Shown: positions 24,692 through 37,655 of the stretch, piece after piece | How positions within the stretch are numbered: the first letter of the stretch is position 1 | Layout: each line of letters starts with the position of its first letter | Assembly: GCA_028023455.1 (NCBI GenBank) | Contig: JAQFVV010006549.1 | Location: 434,001-498,000 of the forward strand | DNA from: Epiperipatus broadwayi | Taxonomy: Eukaryota; Onychophora; Udeonychophora; Euonychophora; Peripatidae | Reading direction: 5' to 3' | DNA: 64,000 bases | Notes under the pieces: generated by a model | What the model saw: the letters and a program-made list of their open reading frames with translations, nothing else | Told to the model about the DNA's origin: nothing | Databases searched by the model: none | Program-made: the position numbers and the translations under genes

Positions 24692-27342
24692 TTTAAGATA
24701 TTTGCAAATTGAAATTTGAAAATGAAGTTTCCAGAGCCCAATAATTCTATAAAGGCTTTATTTTATGGTTGTCAATCTTTGTGAATTTAAAATAAGCATT
24801 CTTGATAGGTTTAGTCTGATTTTATTAGTTATGTCTTGTAGTAGCTTTACTCCAAATGAAATCAATTAAAGTTAATGATAACATTTGCTCAGTATCTACC
24901 AATATATAATTTCGGTGATGGGTTGTGATTTCATCAAATTACAATCACGTTTTTATTTTTGCATTTAGCTTTCTAACACTCCTCTGACCAATCCAGATTA
25001 ACATGTGACGTTTATTTTTACCTAATAATAACTAGATATTTATTTACATACCACTATTATATTAATAGCAAGATTACTTTGGATCAGCTATCTGAAAGAA
25101 AGATCCAAAGTCTGTGAAAAAAATTATGGTTTATTCATTATTATGATTACTCTTTGCGTTCTCTTTCTTTAGGATTTTGATCTAATATTCTTGGTTGTGA
25201 ATCAGCTATTTTAATCATCATAATAAATAATAATCTTTTATAATTATCATCATTATCAATTACTCTTTTATTTATTTTTTTTCCATATTTTCTAATTCAC
25301 GTAACAGTGACACAGATATTAAATTTCAAAAGTTAAATGACACCAGATAAAAATAAAGCTTTTTAAAGTTAAAATACTACTACATTACACAATAAGATTC
25401 TGTTAAGTCAAAGCTGACAGAAACCAAAAGTAATTTTGAAGATAATTGTCTTCAAAGAACACAAAGTAACCTTACAGTTCTTTTTCTCACCTTCAGATTT
25501 CTGTAATTGTAGATTCAGAATCAGAGAGAAATCAAGATCAACTTGTTAGAAGAAGTCTTTTTTATACTTACTAATTGCCCAATCACCAGTCTTCTGCAAC
25601 GTCAGTACAATTCACACCGAATTGTTCTGAAAAAGATAACTTAAACTTTAAATAATTACACTTCATAACCATTATTGGAAGTGCTTTATGTTTTTTCAAA
25701 AGATGTCATTTAATAAAAAATATCTAAACTTTAAATTAAACAGTGCATTCTGAATAATTCAATAATTTATTTTTCATTATATATTTTTCTTAAGAAAGTA
25801 GCAAGTAATAAATATATATAATATCTAATACATAATTAATTTTGTATGATAATTATCAAAATTATATATAATTAAAGAAATACTTGTAAAAGAAAATGTC
25901 TGAAATTCATAATAAAGGAATCAAATTTCGTAAATGAATCAAAGCATAATTAAAAAAAAAAAGAACATATCTAAATAAAAAATAACTAAATGTGATTTTA
26001 ATTATAGAAGTTTATAAAAAAAAAAGGGGGGGGTATAACTTTTAATTTGGAATCAAATTGATTCTGCAATATATTCCGTCTATATATATATATTTAAAAA
26101 CAATCTTTAAATACATACCTTATTAAAACACCTCACATTCATAGACAAATAAAGAAGTTATTACACAATTTTTAAATAGCTAGTTGATTAGAATTTTAAA
26201 AATTTGTCATCTTTATTTTATTATTTAGTCAATAACTAAATACTCATTTACAAACCATCATTAAATGGTTATCTAGTTTGATTACATGTCAGTTACTTAA
26301 AAAAAATTAAGACTCATTTGAACCTGAAAAAATTATCAAGTTATACATAGTAATGATTATTCAACCCATGTCATAAGCATGGCATTTAGATTCATTATTA
26401 TTACATTGTGAGGTATTTACACACACTTATATACTTATATAAGCAAATTTTGCCTATGAAGAAAGAAAAAAGGAAACATGCTATAAAATCATTTTCAACC
26501 AGAGTTAATTTAGGGAGAGATATTGAGAAGGCATTTACCCTAAAATGAGCTATGTTACTCTGCTTTAGAGTGGTGATTGCACCAGTCTGTCATGTTCTTG
26601 ATTTGAGATCCATATTCAAAGTGGAACTATTAATAATTGAAGGATTCCCATATAAGATATCAATTCCATTAGAAACTCAGTTTTTTATCCATTATGGATG
26701 TTTAATTACTTTTATCTTGGAGATGTTGAAATTATGTATGACAGCTAATATATTAAATCAATAGATTTGATAACAGAACTGTGAAACTTGAGTAAGACTA
26801 TTTTCATATTTGTGGGTCAAATGGAACAAAAAGAAGGAATAAATTAAGAAAGATATTTTTCGATCTTTACAAACCTGTCTTTAAATAGTATGTAAAAATG
26901 TATACATGTTACATTTGTGTATAAAGTTAATAAGAAAATAATTTGATTAACCAATTTTCAAAAAAATGATCTCTTTAGTTATACCTCAATTAAAAATGGT
27001 GAGCTAGAAAACAATATTTACAAGATTAGTCAAACATTGTGATTAATGAACGTTTATATGTTGTTGTTTTTTATACCATTTAGCTAAGAGTAGCTAGATA
27101 CTTATTTCTTTTTCGCAATAGTTAATCAATTTGGCTATGATTTAGCTATGTAAAATCAATCATAAATTAACCTGAAACATTTTCATATACTTGTAAAATA
27201 TTGCATTTAGCATTTGAATACTTATCATAAGTTCTGGATTCAGCATACAGATAATTGTAATCAGAAAAAAAACTTTATTTTTACTTTTATTACCTATTTT
27301 TTTAAAAATATATATTTTTAAAAAAAATTTTTTTTTTCATGA
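24692..27342. other. AT-rich non-coding DNA, no gene seen
   Basis: No recognisable coding or RNA feature. An A-run followed by a G-run lies near 26018-26034. Confidence 0.5.
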
Positions 27343-27424
27343 GCCAAAGCGTCAGCCGGGAAGCGAACCCACGACAACTGCTTGTAAGGCAGCTGTGCCG
27401 ACCACTTGGCCACCAACGCTTGAC
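27343..27424 (-). ncRNA. tRNA-like short element, copy 1
   Basis: On the minus strand 27419-27349 folds as a cloverleaf. It has a seven-pair acceptor stem (GCGTTGG with CTGACGC), a three-pair D stem, an anticodon stem GCTGC/GCAGT around CTTACAA (anticodon UAC), and a TTCGCTT loop with box B GGTTCGCTTCC. Box A is TGGCCAAGTGG. The invariant A of the T loop is C, and two bases separate the D and anticodon arms, so it is probably not a working tRNA. It aligns along its whole length with 41330-41410. Both copies begin GTCAAG and end near GCTTTG. Confidence 0.7.
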
Positions 27425-29189
27425 AAAAAAAAAAATTGTTAGTAACAAACAAAATTTTATTAAATATTTTTCAACTGAAGTTTCTTTCTTATATGAAAAA
27501 TTTATTTTTAAGCAATTTCTGATATGCAGACAGTAGTGTGTTAGTCATATTTAATAACACTTCTTAATCTCAGAAAACTGCTTAACATATCTATAATACA
27601 ATTTATTTTGCATCATTTTGCTACTGTAATATCACAAATTTAATGCTATAAACATATAAATTATCTTGCATTAATAAACTGCATTATTTAATAAAGAATA
27701 TTTAGCCATCATTTTAACATGGTTTAAAACTAAACACAATTATAATGCAATACTTTTTTTACATATAGAATAACTGTTTATTATTTTCAAACTTCTAGCC
27801 AATAGGAAAGCTTTTACTTCATTTCATTTTTTATTACATGTTTTAGAATATGTTATCATAAAAACATAAATAGTATAGTAGTTATACTCTTTTCTTTATC
27901 TGTGATTAAATTCTCAGTTTAACTTGTAGACATCTTGTCAAGTTTATCTTTGAACATCAAAATGACTATTACACTGATTATCTTAGATCACTAATTGGAA
28001 TAATTTAATATATTTTAATATAAATTTTAGATTTGAATTATTGCAGTTTGATGGTTAATTTAAATTATCTCAATATAGAAAAATATTACTTCAGTTCATA
28101 ATGAAATATATGCATTTACAACCCATTAAGTGCTATCAAGTTAGTTCTAAATTTCAATGTATATTTTGGAATGTTCTGTTAGAAAGATATATTTCTACAT
28201 GTTGTGCTCCAATTGCATAATATCTTCACATCATAGTACCTTAATTAGAAAAGATTTGAACTCAAACTTTCAAGTTCTCTACAGCTATGCACATGATCTT
28301 ATATAATTGATACATATGACCATATACATGAGATAGGTGGTCATGTTCATCAGTTGCATAATATTGAGTGCATACTGGAGGGCATATACTGTACTGGTCG
28401 GTTTTGTATGTTCACATAACAAGATCTAGCATCTAGGTAAAAGTACCTCGAATCCAATCATGTGCAAGTCAGGAACACTCATGAATTCTGCCCTATTTGC
28501 CTATTTTCCAGACCTACCAACTTATGAGCAACAATCCCGATGATATCAATCTAATTTCATCTCTCCCCACTGGCATTGTACATCAGAGACACAAAAAGAC
28601 TCTAATTTAAGTTTAATGGTGGGATATTTGACATGAAACACAATTTAGAAGCAATTAAAGATTGTAACCTATCATATTAATTATATATTAGCGGAGATTA
28701 TCCAGTCAGTAGGAGCATAACTTATTAATTAAAATATTAATTTACGTAAAAAAAAACGCAATGATTCGGAAAGGTTATAATATATATATATTTAAGGTTT
28801 ATTATTTTAACAAAACATAAGTAAACACATGTCATCATTGATTGATCATTGGCCTCATGAATATTACATAACAGTAGGTCATAGAGAAAATAATATTACA
28901 TTTAGTTAAGAAATTAAGAATCAAATTAAATAGATGACTTTATTTATAGTTGTGGCTATGCCAATAATATGTATTATAATGATGAATATAAGATTTAGCA
29001 CTATTAAGAAATATAATATTGAAGTGCCACTACACCCAGAAGGAACAAAATAGCATTTAACCGATTTGAAAGATAATTATAATTTGATAACAAAGCATTA
29101 CATTTGTACAAAAATATAGTTATTAATTCAGTTTATAAGTGACAGACATGTGTGGGATAGCTAATGAATATATATATATATTAATAATA
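27425..29189. other. Non-coding DNA, no gene seen
   Basis: 28200-28620 is a little richer in G+C, but no frame or domain could be followed. I see no transposon ends. Confidence 0.45.
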
Positions 29190-29640
29190 ATAAGGTCGTC
29201 GCAATGATGCGCATTTTAAATAGTGGACATAGATCTGTTTAGCAAAAATCACAACATTATGGCTTATGGATGTTCATGGGTTTATTAGGAATATAACAGA
29301 AGGGGTGTATGCATGGCAGTGTATTTGATGTAATCCAGTCATGGATCTGAACATGTGCTTCATGGAGGTCATTTCGAGAAATAGACTGATACAAGTCTGC
29401 GACGAAGCAGAATCGGTTCAGGAACGAAGAGCGATCGGCTATGCATTTACTGGGCTGGGTTTTCCAGAGTGATCCTCATATAAAGCATGCACATATGAAC
29501 AAATGAGTCCCCAGTGGGGTTAAAGCTTGGTTCTTGGACTTTGAGAAAGGTGATGGTGTTCGGCTTTGCGATACCTCTATCGGAAAGAGAAGCACGAATA
29601 TATAATATAGGAATGAACGTGCCTATATGCACGCAACACT
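29190..29640. other. G+C-richer island of unknown origin
   Basis: Several CpG-containing strings (GTCGTCGC, TCTGCGACGAAGC, GAGCGATCGGC) stand out against the AT-rich background. The longest frame is 61 residues on the minus strand (29632-29447) with no recognised domain. It could be a decayed element, an LTR piece or an unrecognised exon. No splice, tail or terminal repeat evidence was found. Confidence 0.3.
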
Positions 29641-30848
29641 TGGGATAATGAAATATATAGCTTTAAAGACTATTTTAATTACTTAATGCCCATAAATTAT
29701 AGAATATCCTGAGTAATGGTATGATATAATCACTAAACAGGCATGGATGATTTAAATTAATTAAATTATATAAAATTTAAGACATAAAGATTCCCCTTTC
29801 CCTTTACTTTAAATTATTAATAACTTCTCACACCATTTAATAAATACAAATTTTGGTTAAAAGAATGCTATTATTTGAAATAAATATGTTTATATGGAAA
29901 CAAATGGGGTGGTGGAAATAATTAGATTTTACATATATGAAATACATTTACGGTTGGGATTAGCACATTTTAAAAAGATAAAAAACATTTTTAGTAAAAC
30001 AGATGTTGATCTGTTTTCCTACAACAATTTATAAGATAATGATTTTGTTGTTCCAAACTCATGACTATCTGCATAAGTTGAATCAGACATGTTTTTAATT
30101 ACAATAAGTTCTTAATTACCCTGTAAGTGATGGGTAGGGAAACTAGAAAGGAATTATATGCTAGCAAGTTTGAAATATTACTGGCATTTAAAAACACAAA
30201 TATATGTAATATAATAATGAAATAAAATATAATTGCCACATGGAAATAATAAAAAGAAAACATTTTGACTAGAGGCTCAGTGATAGAATAGATTAAGTTA
30301 TATAGAGTTGTAGCTAAGTAAAATTACAGAAGGTATAAATATTTACAGAAGATATTAGAGTAGAGCTTCAGGATTATTGTCATTATAAAAGGCTGAATTT
30401 AATAGAATCATAGAGCAGCTAAAGTTCTTTTACCTTTCATAAATAGCAGCAGTCTTTGATGTTTGGAGTGTTCATCAGCATTAATACACTAGATCTAGGT
30501 TTGGAATAAGGCATCACAGGTAGCATTTTAAATTTATTTAATTGATAGTCATTTGAAAGTTCATAGGCATGGAATCCGGAGCTTTTCTTACAGGAACGAG
30601 TATGTTGGAACAGAGGGAAAAGGGAAGTTTCCCTACTCTCTGCACATTGGATGAAGATTTAAACTAGCATGAATTATGTTGACCATCATTAATTTATGGT
30701 TGTCTCCCCTTTTGGATTTAAATCCAGCAGTATTTATACTCCTTTTTTGATGATGTATAGCACTTAACTGCTGGACTTGAGGAAATTTGAGCACTTTACC
30801 AAAGCCAAAATCTGCTGACCGGATATCTTTTGTTTTGTAAATCATTTG

Positions 30849-31047
30849 AAACAATGCAATCCTGTTACAAGTTTCTCGAACGATTGTTTTAAAATAAGTC
30901 TTATGATTTTAAAACAAGTTGGCGTGGATAAAATTTCCACTAATGGATTTTATTCTACTATTACAAATTGTAATCTTTTACTTTTAACTAATGGGCTTTT
31001 CCGGGTAATTGTTTTTGAGAAACTTCTTAAAAGAATTGCATCATTTT
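30849..31047. repeat. Imperfect inverted repeat
   Basis: AATGCAATCC...AAGTTTCTCGAAC near 30850 reads back on the minus strand as GATGCAATTC...AAGTTTCTCAAAA from 31047, over about 40 bases with several mismatches. It could be another decayed snap-back insertion. Confidence 0.4.
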
Positions 31048-31334
31048 CTGACTGCTAAATTAAATATAAAAAAATAATACATTTCATATATGAATTTTAA
31101 GATACATGAATAATATAATTATTAATACGATTTATTATCAATCTCCCCACACTGAAATATATATATTTATCCATTACACACGCATACACATTAAAATAAT
31201 ATTAAATATTTATTTATTAAATTATTTTGCATTAAGATATATAAATATCTACGTCAGTTATGTTTAAATGCTTAAGCAAAGGAAAAAATATATGTAAGTA
31301 AATATGTATGCACGCATAAGGTTGGGTTTAAATA

Positions 31335-31405
31335 TGGTTTAGTGGTAGGAGACTGTAAGTGGGCTGTGAAGCATGATCTGAGCATCAGGTCGTCTGCTTT
31401 AATAC
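31335..31405 (+). ncRNA. Possible decayed tRNA-like relict
   Basis: GGTTTAGTGGTAGGAG resembles box A, and AGGTCGTCTGC about 45 bases on resembles a damaged box B. The arms do not close well. This is a weak call, made because two better tRNA-like elements exist in the window. Confidence 0.25.
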
Positions 31406-32422
31406 TTATATTTGAATATTACATTGTACTTTAAGTAAATAAAAAAAATTGATATAAAATCAGGTTTTATCCCAACTTCCTGTAATATATCTTATCATTT
31501 TTACTTGTTTTATGGCATTGATAAGAAGCAACTTAATAAATTCATGAAATTTATATTTATAAGAAGTTGCTATAAAAATACTGCATGTTAAGATAAAGTT
31601 TTTAATTAATCAAACATTTACTAAAATTACATTAGCATTTATTCTCAAGGAGAGCAATACTTTCCATACAGAAATTGACACAATATTATTAAGATGCCTT
31701 TTTAAATTATAAATATTAATGTAAACTGATGTTAATTTAATTAAAATTTTCATGTATTGTAAAATAATCGTTCAATACAAATCAATAACTACAAAAAAGG
31801 TCAATTACCCCAAATCTAATAAAAGATATTTGGTGCATTTCTGCCTAGTGTAAATAAATTTAATCAATTCTTACATTTTGCCATTTAGATAGTAGAAAAA
31901 GACATTATTACATTCCAATTATATATAATATGTAGAAGGTATGTGATTATATTATTAATAAATTTGTTTATATTCCAGAATGAGACAAATTTTATAATAA
32001 AATATTTATCTGTCTTGTTTTATATCAGTGCAGTGGTGCTACAAAAGTCTTATAAAACATAAAAATATACTATTAATCATATTAAAAAAGTATTTGAAAA
32101 CAAATCTAAGATAAGAACCTAATCTTCTCTAAAAAAATTATGAGCACAGACATAGTTCATATTATAATTGCATGTATAAGAGCATAGTCCATTTATTTAC
32201 TCTAATTTAATGCCAGCTTTGTAAGCTTCAGGAATAAATAGATAAAATCCTATATTTATTGTCCAAGATGCCATAAGGTAACTTTATATTTAAATATATC
32301 TGAGCTTTTAGGGTATATTTTATTTATTAAAAAAAATTCAAAATCTAGATCATTAATTTCATAACTATTAAACTAAGAAGTGCCTAAAATGGTAAGACTA
32401 GTGGATTTTCAATAGTCAAATA

Positions 32423-33106
32423 ATTATAAATTTATTTAACTCACAGTGATTATGTAAGTAATATTTACTAAGGCAATAAACCTAAAGCATGTGTGGTTGA
32501 AAATGCGAAGGTAGGGACCTCTACAGATCTTAACCACATGTTTACGCATTGGAAGAAAAGAGGGGTAACCCTTCTTTACTTCAATCTACTTTCTATGTAA
32601 ATAGGTGAAGCTGAAGCGGTTAGATCTGAGAGCATGAAGCTATTCAATACTTCACTGATTAAATCCACAATTCCTATTATACATTAGTACTCATGAAATC
32701 TTGTGATTTACAATGAGTCAATATCAACTGCACATGCTTTAGGTTTATTGCCTTAGTAAATATTACTTACCTAATCAATGTGTGTTAAATAAATTTATAA
32801 TTACAACTTTAAATTATCGTAATAGATTTCTAACTATAAGATCTTTCCATTGACACGTTGTAAATTGAAAGATTTTGCGAGTTCTAATGTATAATAGGAA
32901 TTGTGGACTTAATCAATGAAGTATTGAATAGCTTCATGCTCTCAGATCTAAGAACTTCAGCAATCACCTATTTATATGGAAAGTAGGTTGAAGTAAAGAA
33001 GGGTTTCCCTCTTCCAATGTGTAAGCTTGTGGTTAAGACTTGTAGAGGTCCCTACCTTCACATTTTCAACTGCACATGCTTTAGGTTTATTGCCTTAGTA
33101 AATATT
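32423..33106. mobile_element. Snap-back dimer element with 12-bp target duplication
   Basis: The element is flanked by AATAGTCAAATA at 32411-32422 and 33107-33118. A plus-strand unit of about 300 bases (32423-32727) meets a minus-strand array. 33106-32807 is a minus-strand unit, and 32806-32728 is the start of a second minus-strand unit, head to tail. The plus and minus units pair over about 250 bases. A 12-bp target duplication fits target-primed insertion better than a DNA transposon. No coding capacity and no clear ribozyme core was found. Confidence 0.7.
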
Positions 33107-33118
33107 AATAGTCAAATA

Positions 33119-34799
33119 AAGAAAAGATATTTTTCTACTAAAATTTTATTACTGTAAGAGATTCATTGGGCAATGTGGGTTTATTCACATAAATACATAA
33201 AAATTTATTCAAATGTAATCCAGATAAGCTAAAAATTTTCCCAATAAACTTATATTTTTTTCCGAATATCCAATCCATATCCAATCAATATAATCATATA
33301 TTATTATTCTCTTGATGTTTAATATTCCATTGTTTTGAATAATTCTGATTCATTAGAGAATGTAGCTTATTTACTAAAAATTGTGAATTTGCATTTTAAT
33401 TTTTTAATTACATAATTAGATAAGGCATAACTATTTGAAAATTGCATTTTTTTAAATTATTGATGAAAATTGTGATTTTGTAACCAATGATCAGGTCGAG
33501 ACCACATGTAGATTGATCGATATCATTTATCACTTGGATGTGTTAGCATGGGTTTTAGGTGGTTCTTAGAAATCAAAATGGCCATGAGTGCATACCAAAT
33601 CAGTACCACAAATTCAGGATTATATATATATATTTGTTTAAACTGAAAATTTTTACAGATTGCAGATATAAATAAAATATTATTCAGGTACATCAATGCA
33701 TAATTTATTGAATATATATTGTAACCTCAACTTTTTCTGAGCACTATTTCACTTATTTAACCTCAACAAACTCTTGTTTATTTCAAGTAGCTAGTCAGTT
33801 GAATTTTATACTAACTTTAGGATCAAATATACCTGGGCACCAAATTGCAGCTATAAATTGTAATGCCCACCAGAGATCATCATCATTAGCCATATTTAGG
33901 ACTATAGAAGATACTGGAGAAAGTAATTAAATTGTCTCTCAAAAAAAATAATAATAACAATAATATTGATAAAACCATTCAATCTATATGGTCTTAATTT
34001 CAATCCTAGCATTAGTCATGCAAATATTTCATGATAAATTTATTATTAAATTCATAATAATGCAATAACTTTCTTCCACAACTTTATTATAAATATCTGA
34101 TCTCGAGTGGTAACTACAGAAAATACTATATACCGTTCTCATTGATATATGACTGGAAATAAATCAGTAATTGATGCAGAGAACTCATAATCTATGTTCA
34201 TAATATAAAATTATTATTTAATTTAATACTAGATAAAAAAATTATCATAAATAAATTCACCCCATTTAATTCCATTACTTTATTTTTTGTTCTCAGCATC
34301 TACCACTTTCAATAGCTACAATCATATAACATGGAAGGTCTGTGTTATGTTCTCTAATCTGAGAATCCCTAATCTTATCTCTCTAAATGCACATATATCT
34401 TTTGATCAACTATCAATTCATGATCCCTATTTTATTAATAATATAATAATTTTATTATATTATGCTACTTGACTTCCAAACTAGCTCTTAGACTAATATT
34501 CGAACTGCTCTCTCTCTCTCAAGGTCTAAATCTGTCAAGAGGTGCACTTATAAGTGATTACATTGTAATGGATATGATCCCAAATATGTTAAAAATAAAT
34601 TTTAATATGAGTTTACTAGTGGGAATCACTCTAAAAACCGAGAGCAGGGAAGAGATTTTATGTCTGCTCCTAATATTCACCACATTACAACGAACCCAAA
34701 GATTAAATTTATTAAACTTAACTTAACTATTCCCTATCATTTTATTCTATTATATCTAATCTATTGACTAAATTTTAATTAACAATTCTAAATCTATCA
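33119..34799. other. AT-rich non-coding DNA, no gene seen
   Basis: 34287-34726 has two adjacent short open frames with a few less AT-biased stretches, but I recognise no domain. Confidence 0.4.
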
Positions 34800-35072
34800 T
34801 ATTTTGCCAAAGTAAACTATGGAAGTAGAACATGGACATTAATCATATAAATCGATCAAAAATTACTTATGAAAGTAATTTATGGAAATAAATCATAAAA
34901 TTAGATTATGCAAATTAATTATGAAAATAAATTATGTGAAAATGCATTATATAAAAGTGACTTATATAGAAATGAATTATGTGAATCGAATATGGAAACA
35001 ATATAATAATGACTACTGTAAATCAATTGTGGAAATAAATTATCAATCTAAAATGAATTATGTGAATCGAAT
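34800..35072. repeat. Degenerate minisatellite
   Basis: Imperfect units built on AAATTATG and GGAAATAAAT recur throughout. One near-exact pair, AATTATGTGAATCGAATATG, occurs at about 34976 and 35055. Similar sequence resumes at 35699-35745 after the RTE fragment, so the LINE end appears to sit inside this satellite-like tract. Confidence 0.6.
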
Positions 35073-35683
35073 ATGGAAATAATCAATATAAAAACCAATA
35101 CTGTTAACAGTTACAAATACCTTGGTCAGATTATTAATACAGATGGAAACATAATGGAGGAAAATAATCATAGAATTAAACTTGGTTGGAGTGCTTTTGG
35201 TAGAAATAACTTGATACTAAAAGGAAATATGCCTATGTGTTTGAAAAGGAAGGTTTTTAACAAATGTGTTTTACCAGTTCTTACTTATGGATCTGAGACT
35301 TGGACACTCAATAGAAGAGCAATACAGAGACTTCAGACCACTCAAAGAAGTATGGAGAGATGTATGTTGGGAGTAACAAGAAGAGATCGAAAACGCAATG
35401 TATGGGTAAGAGAACAAACAGGTGTTACTAACCTCAATGAAAAAAATAAAATATTGAAGTTGGGCTGGACATATTGCTAGAAGAGATGATAATAGATGGA
35501 CAATTGAAATTTTAAACTGGATTCCAAGAGATTGTAAAAGACCCAGAAAGAGACCACATGTGAGATGGATGGATGAAATAAGAAAGTGTGCAGGGGTGAT
35601 GTGGAGAAGAGAAGCTAAAGATTGAAGAAGATGGATTAAACTTGGAGAGACCTTCATCCTGCAGTGGATTGATAATGGTTGAT
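35073..35683 (+). pseudogene. RTE-type LINE reverse transcriptase, C-terminal end
   Basis: The frame reads SYKYLGQIINTDG, then VLPVLTYGSETWTL, QRSMERCMLGV and RDRKRNVWVREQTGV. After a frameshift near 35465 it continues GHIARRDDNRW, WIPRDCKRPRKRPHVRWMDE and WIKLGETF, with a stop at about 35680. This order (YLG, TYGSETW, RxMLGxTrrDR, WAGHIAR, GRP-like RW.DE) is the conserved C-terminal tail of RTE-clade reverse transcriptases. The catalytic YADD region is missing, as expected for a 5'-truncated copy. A short GAT/TGA tail follows at 35684-35701, typical for RTE 3' ends. There is one internal stop in the second half. Confidence 0.88.
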
Positions 35684-35701
35684 AATGATGATGATGATGA
35701 C

Positions 35702-37559
35702 TGTAAATCAATCATGGAATCAATGATCAATATAAAATGAGTAATTAAATTTAAATACGAACTAATATTACTTTAAATATAGGAACTGGATGGAGATTCT
35801 GGAGATATTTGAAACATCAAAACACAAGACACAATGTAATCTTATAACAATAATAAAATTTTATTACATTAACAATAATGATAAAATAACAATAAAAACA
35901 CACTTAAATATAATATTGTTGCACTCAAATATATAATTCAGATCTATCAAAGACTATGTATGGTTCGAATACATGTTTAAATTAACTAATTTTCTGAATG
36001 ACTTATTTATTGTTTTGACCCATTTATTTATCAAAGAAATAAATAATAATAATAAATAAACACAAAAGCTTACGCATGCAATCAGAATTCCATATTTTTT
36101 TTGACTTTAAGAAAAACCTATATCTTGAAAGAAAAGAAAACCTGTAAATTTCTACTTCCCCTCTTTTTATTGTAAACATTGTCCATTGGACTATTCCAAA
36201 ATAATTTATTCATTTCAATTATTCTAACTAGCAATGTTAAATAATCATAAATTTCTAAATCATTTCACCAAGCAATAACTTTTACATTTCTTATAAAAAG
36301 AATGATATGCCATAAAAAAAAATCTTTTACTGATCTTGCAGATGGATTTAAATTCAAAAACCTATATGTTTATGCCTGTCAGATCTTTATGTCTTTGACC
36401 GTATATATCTTGATAGGTCAGTATGTCGATCCAGCTTGACGATCCTCAATTTACCATCATTCACAAAAATCAACACAGATCGGTTAGTTTATTAATTAAA
36501 ATCTTTGTCATTCACCAAACACATATACATCTGACTGAATCCTTATCCCATCAGGGCAACTTTTATTCTGTCCCAAATAAGAAAACATTCTTCATATCCT
36601 TCACTACCATGCAATATTTTATATCGCACACACAGCAATGTCTTGGTAAGGGAAATTAAAAAACAACAACTCCCAACCGCAACTGTTTGCTTGGCCAGAG
36701 AGAGATCTTTTCTTAAGATCTAGAATCATGTGAAGAGCTCCTGCCTATACACTTACTCTCTATACTGGCATGCAAAACATTTTCTACAACTTGAACAATA
36801 ATTCTATTAATAATTCCCTATCTCAACAAAATAAATGGAGTGAACATCAGTCATCTCCTACTGCTATGGTAAATAAATTATGAGACAGCCACTTCCCATC
36901 TATGAAGTGGTAAGATAACTCTACTTCAGGAACAACAAGCATTTATTGCTTTATATATGGCCACACCTATATCGATTACAGTCTAGATAAATGACAAAGA
37001 CTAACCAGATCCCGAATCAAAACACATATGAATTATTTCAATTTTAAACAGTCAAGCCAACAACATACACCTAATATTTTTATTAATAACAGATCATCAA
37101 CACTTATAGCACAATTATGGTTTTTCACACGATCATTCATATCACTCTACATATCTAATATTAAGCACAAATTAAAATTTTGTGAAGAATAAAAAAAATA
37201 TTTTATATCATTTCTCTTTTCTTTTTAAATTTAAATTTACGTAAGCATTTATACTTCAATGGGATCACAATCATTTTCCCTTCTTTCCTTTAAACCTTTT
37301 AAAACATAAATAAAAACAAAATTATTAAATTAAGGTAATCTAGTGGTTAGACATGCGACATATTATATAAACAAAATGAAATTAAAAAAAAAACAAATGA
37401 CATATTATATAAACGAAATAAAACAAAGAATAAATATCAAACATTACGATAGTCTCTTTCCAATGTCTTTTCCTTTGATTGTATTCAGTTCACTTTATTT
37501 GAAGATAGCTTATATAGAGGCACAGCATAGATAGTTATTTTTACTCAAATATATATAAA
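35702..37559. other. AT-rich non-coding DNA, no gene recognised
   Basis: 36350-37110 is less AT-biased, with short broken frames, and could be an old LINE piece, but no motif was identified. At 37338-37356 CTAGTGGTTAGAC resembles a tRNA box A without a box B. A short direct repeat (ACATATTATATAAAC) follows. Confidence 0.4.
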
Positions 37560-37655
37560 CAAACAGACAGTTATTTGAATCAAAATAGATAAAAAACAGA
37601 GACAGTTATTTTAAATCAAAATAGATAAAAAATGTAGACAGTTATTTAAAATCGA
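37560..37655. repeat. Three-copy minisatellite
   Basis: Units of about 36 bases, built on GACAGTTATTT and AATCAAAATAGATAAAAAA, occur three times with small differences. Confidence 0.8.

Larger units (their letters stand above)
29641..32410. other. AT-rich non-coding DNA
   Basis: Apart from the inverted repeat at 30849-31047 and a doubtful tRNA-like piece at 31335-31405, nothing was recognised. Confidence 0.45.

Noticed and set aside
27339-27536. 65-residue open frame on the plus strand
   Set aside because: It runs across the tRNA-like element on the opposite strand and has no protein family features.
29447-29632. 61-residue minus-strand frame as a host exon
   Set aside because: No recognised domain, splice-site logic or neighbouring exons. 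The base composition is interesting but not evidence of coding.
35271-35711. 146-residue and 72-residue open frames on the minus strand
   Set aside because: They are antisense shadows of the RTE reverse transcriptase remnant on the plus strand.
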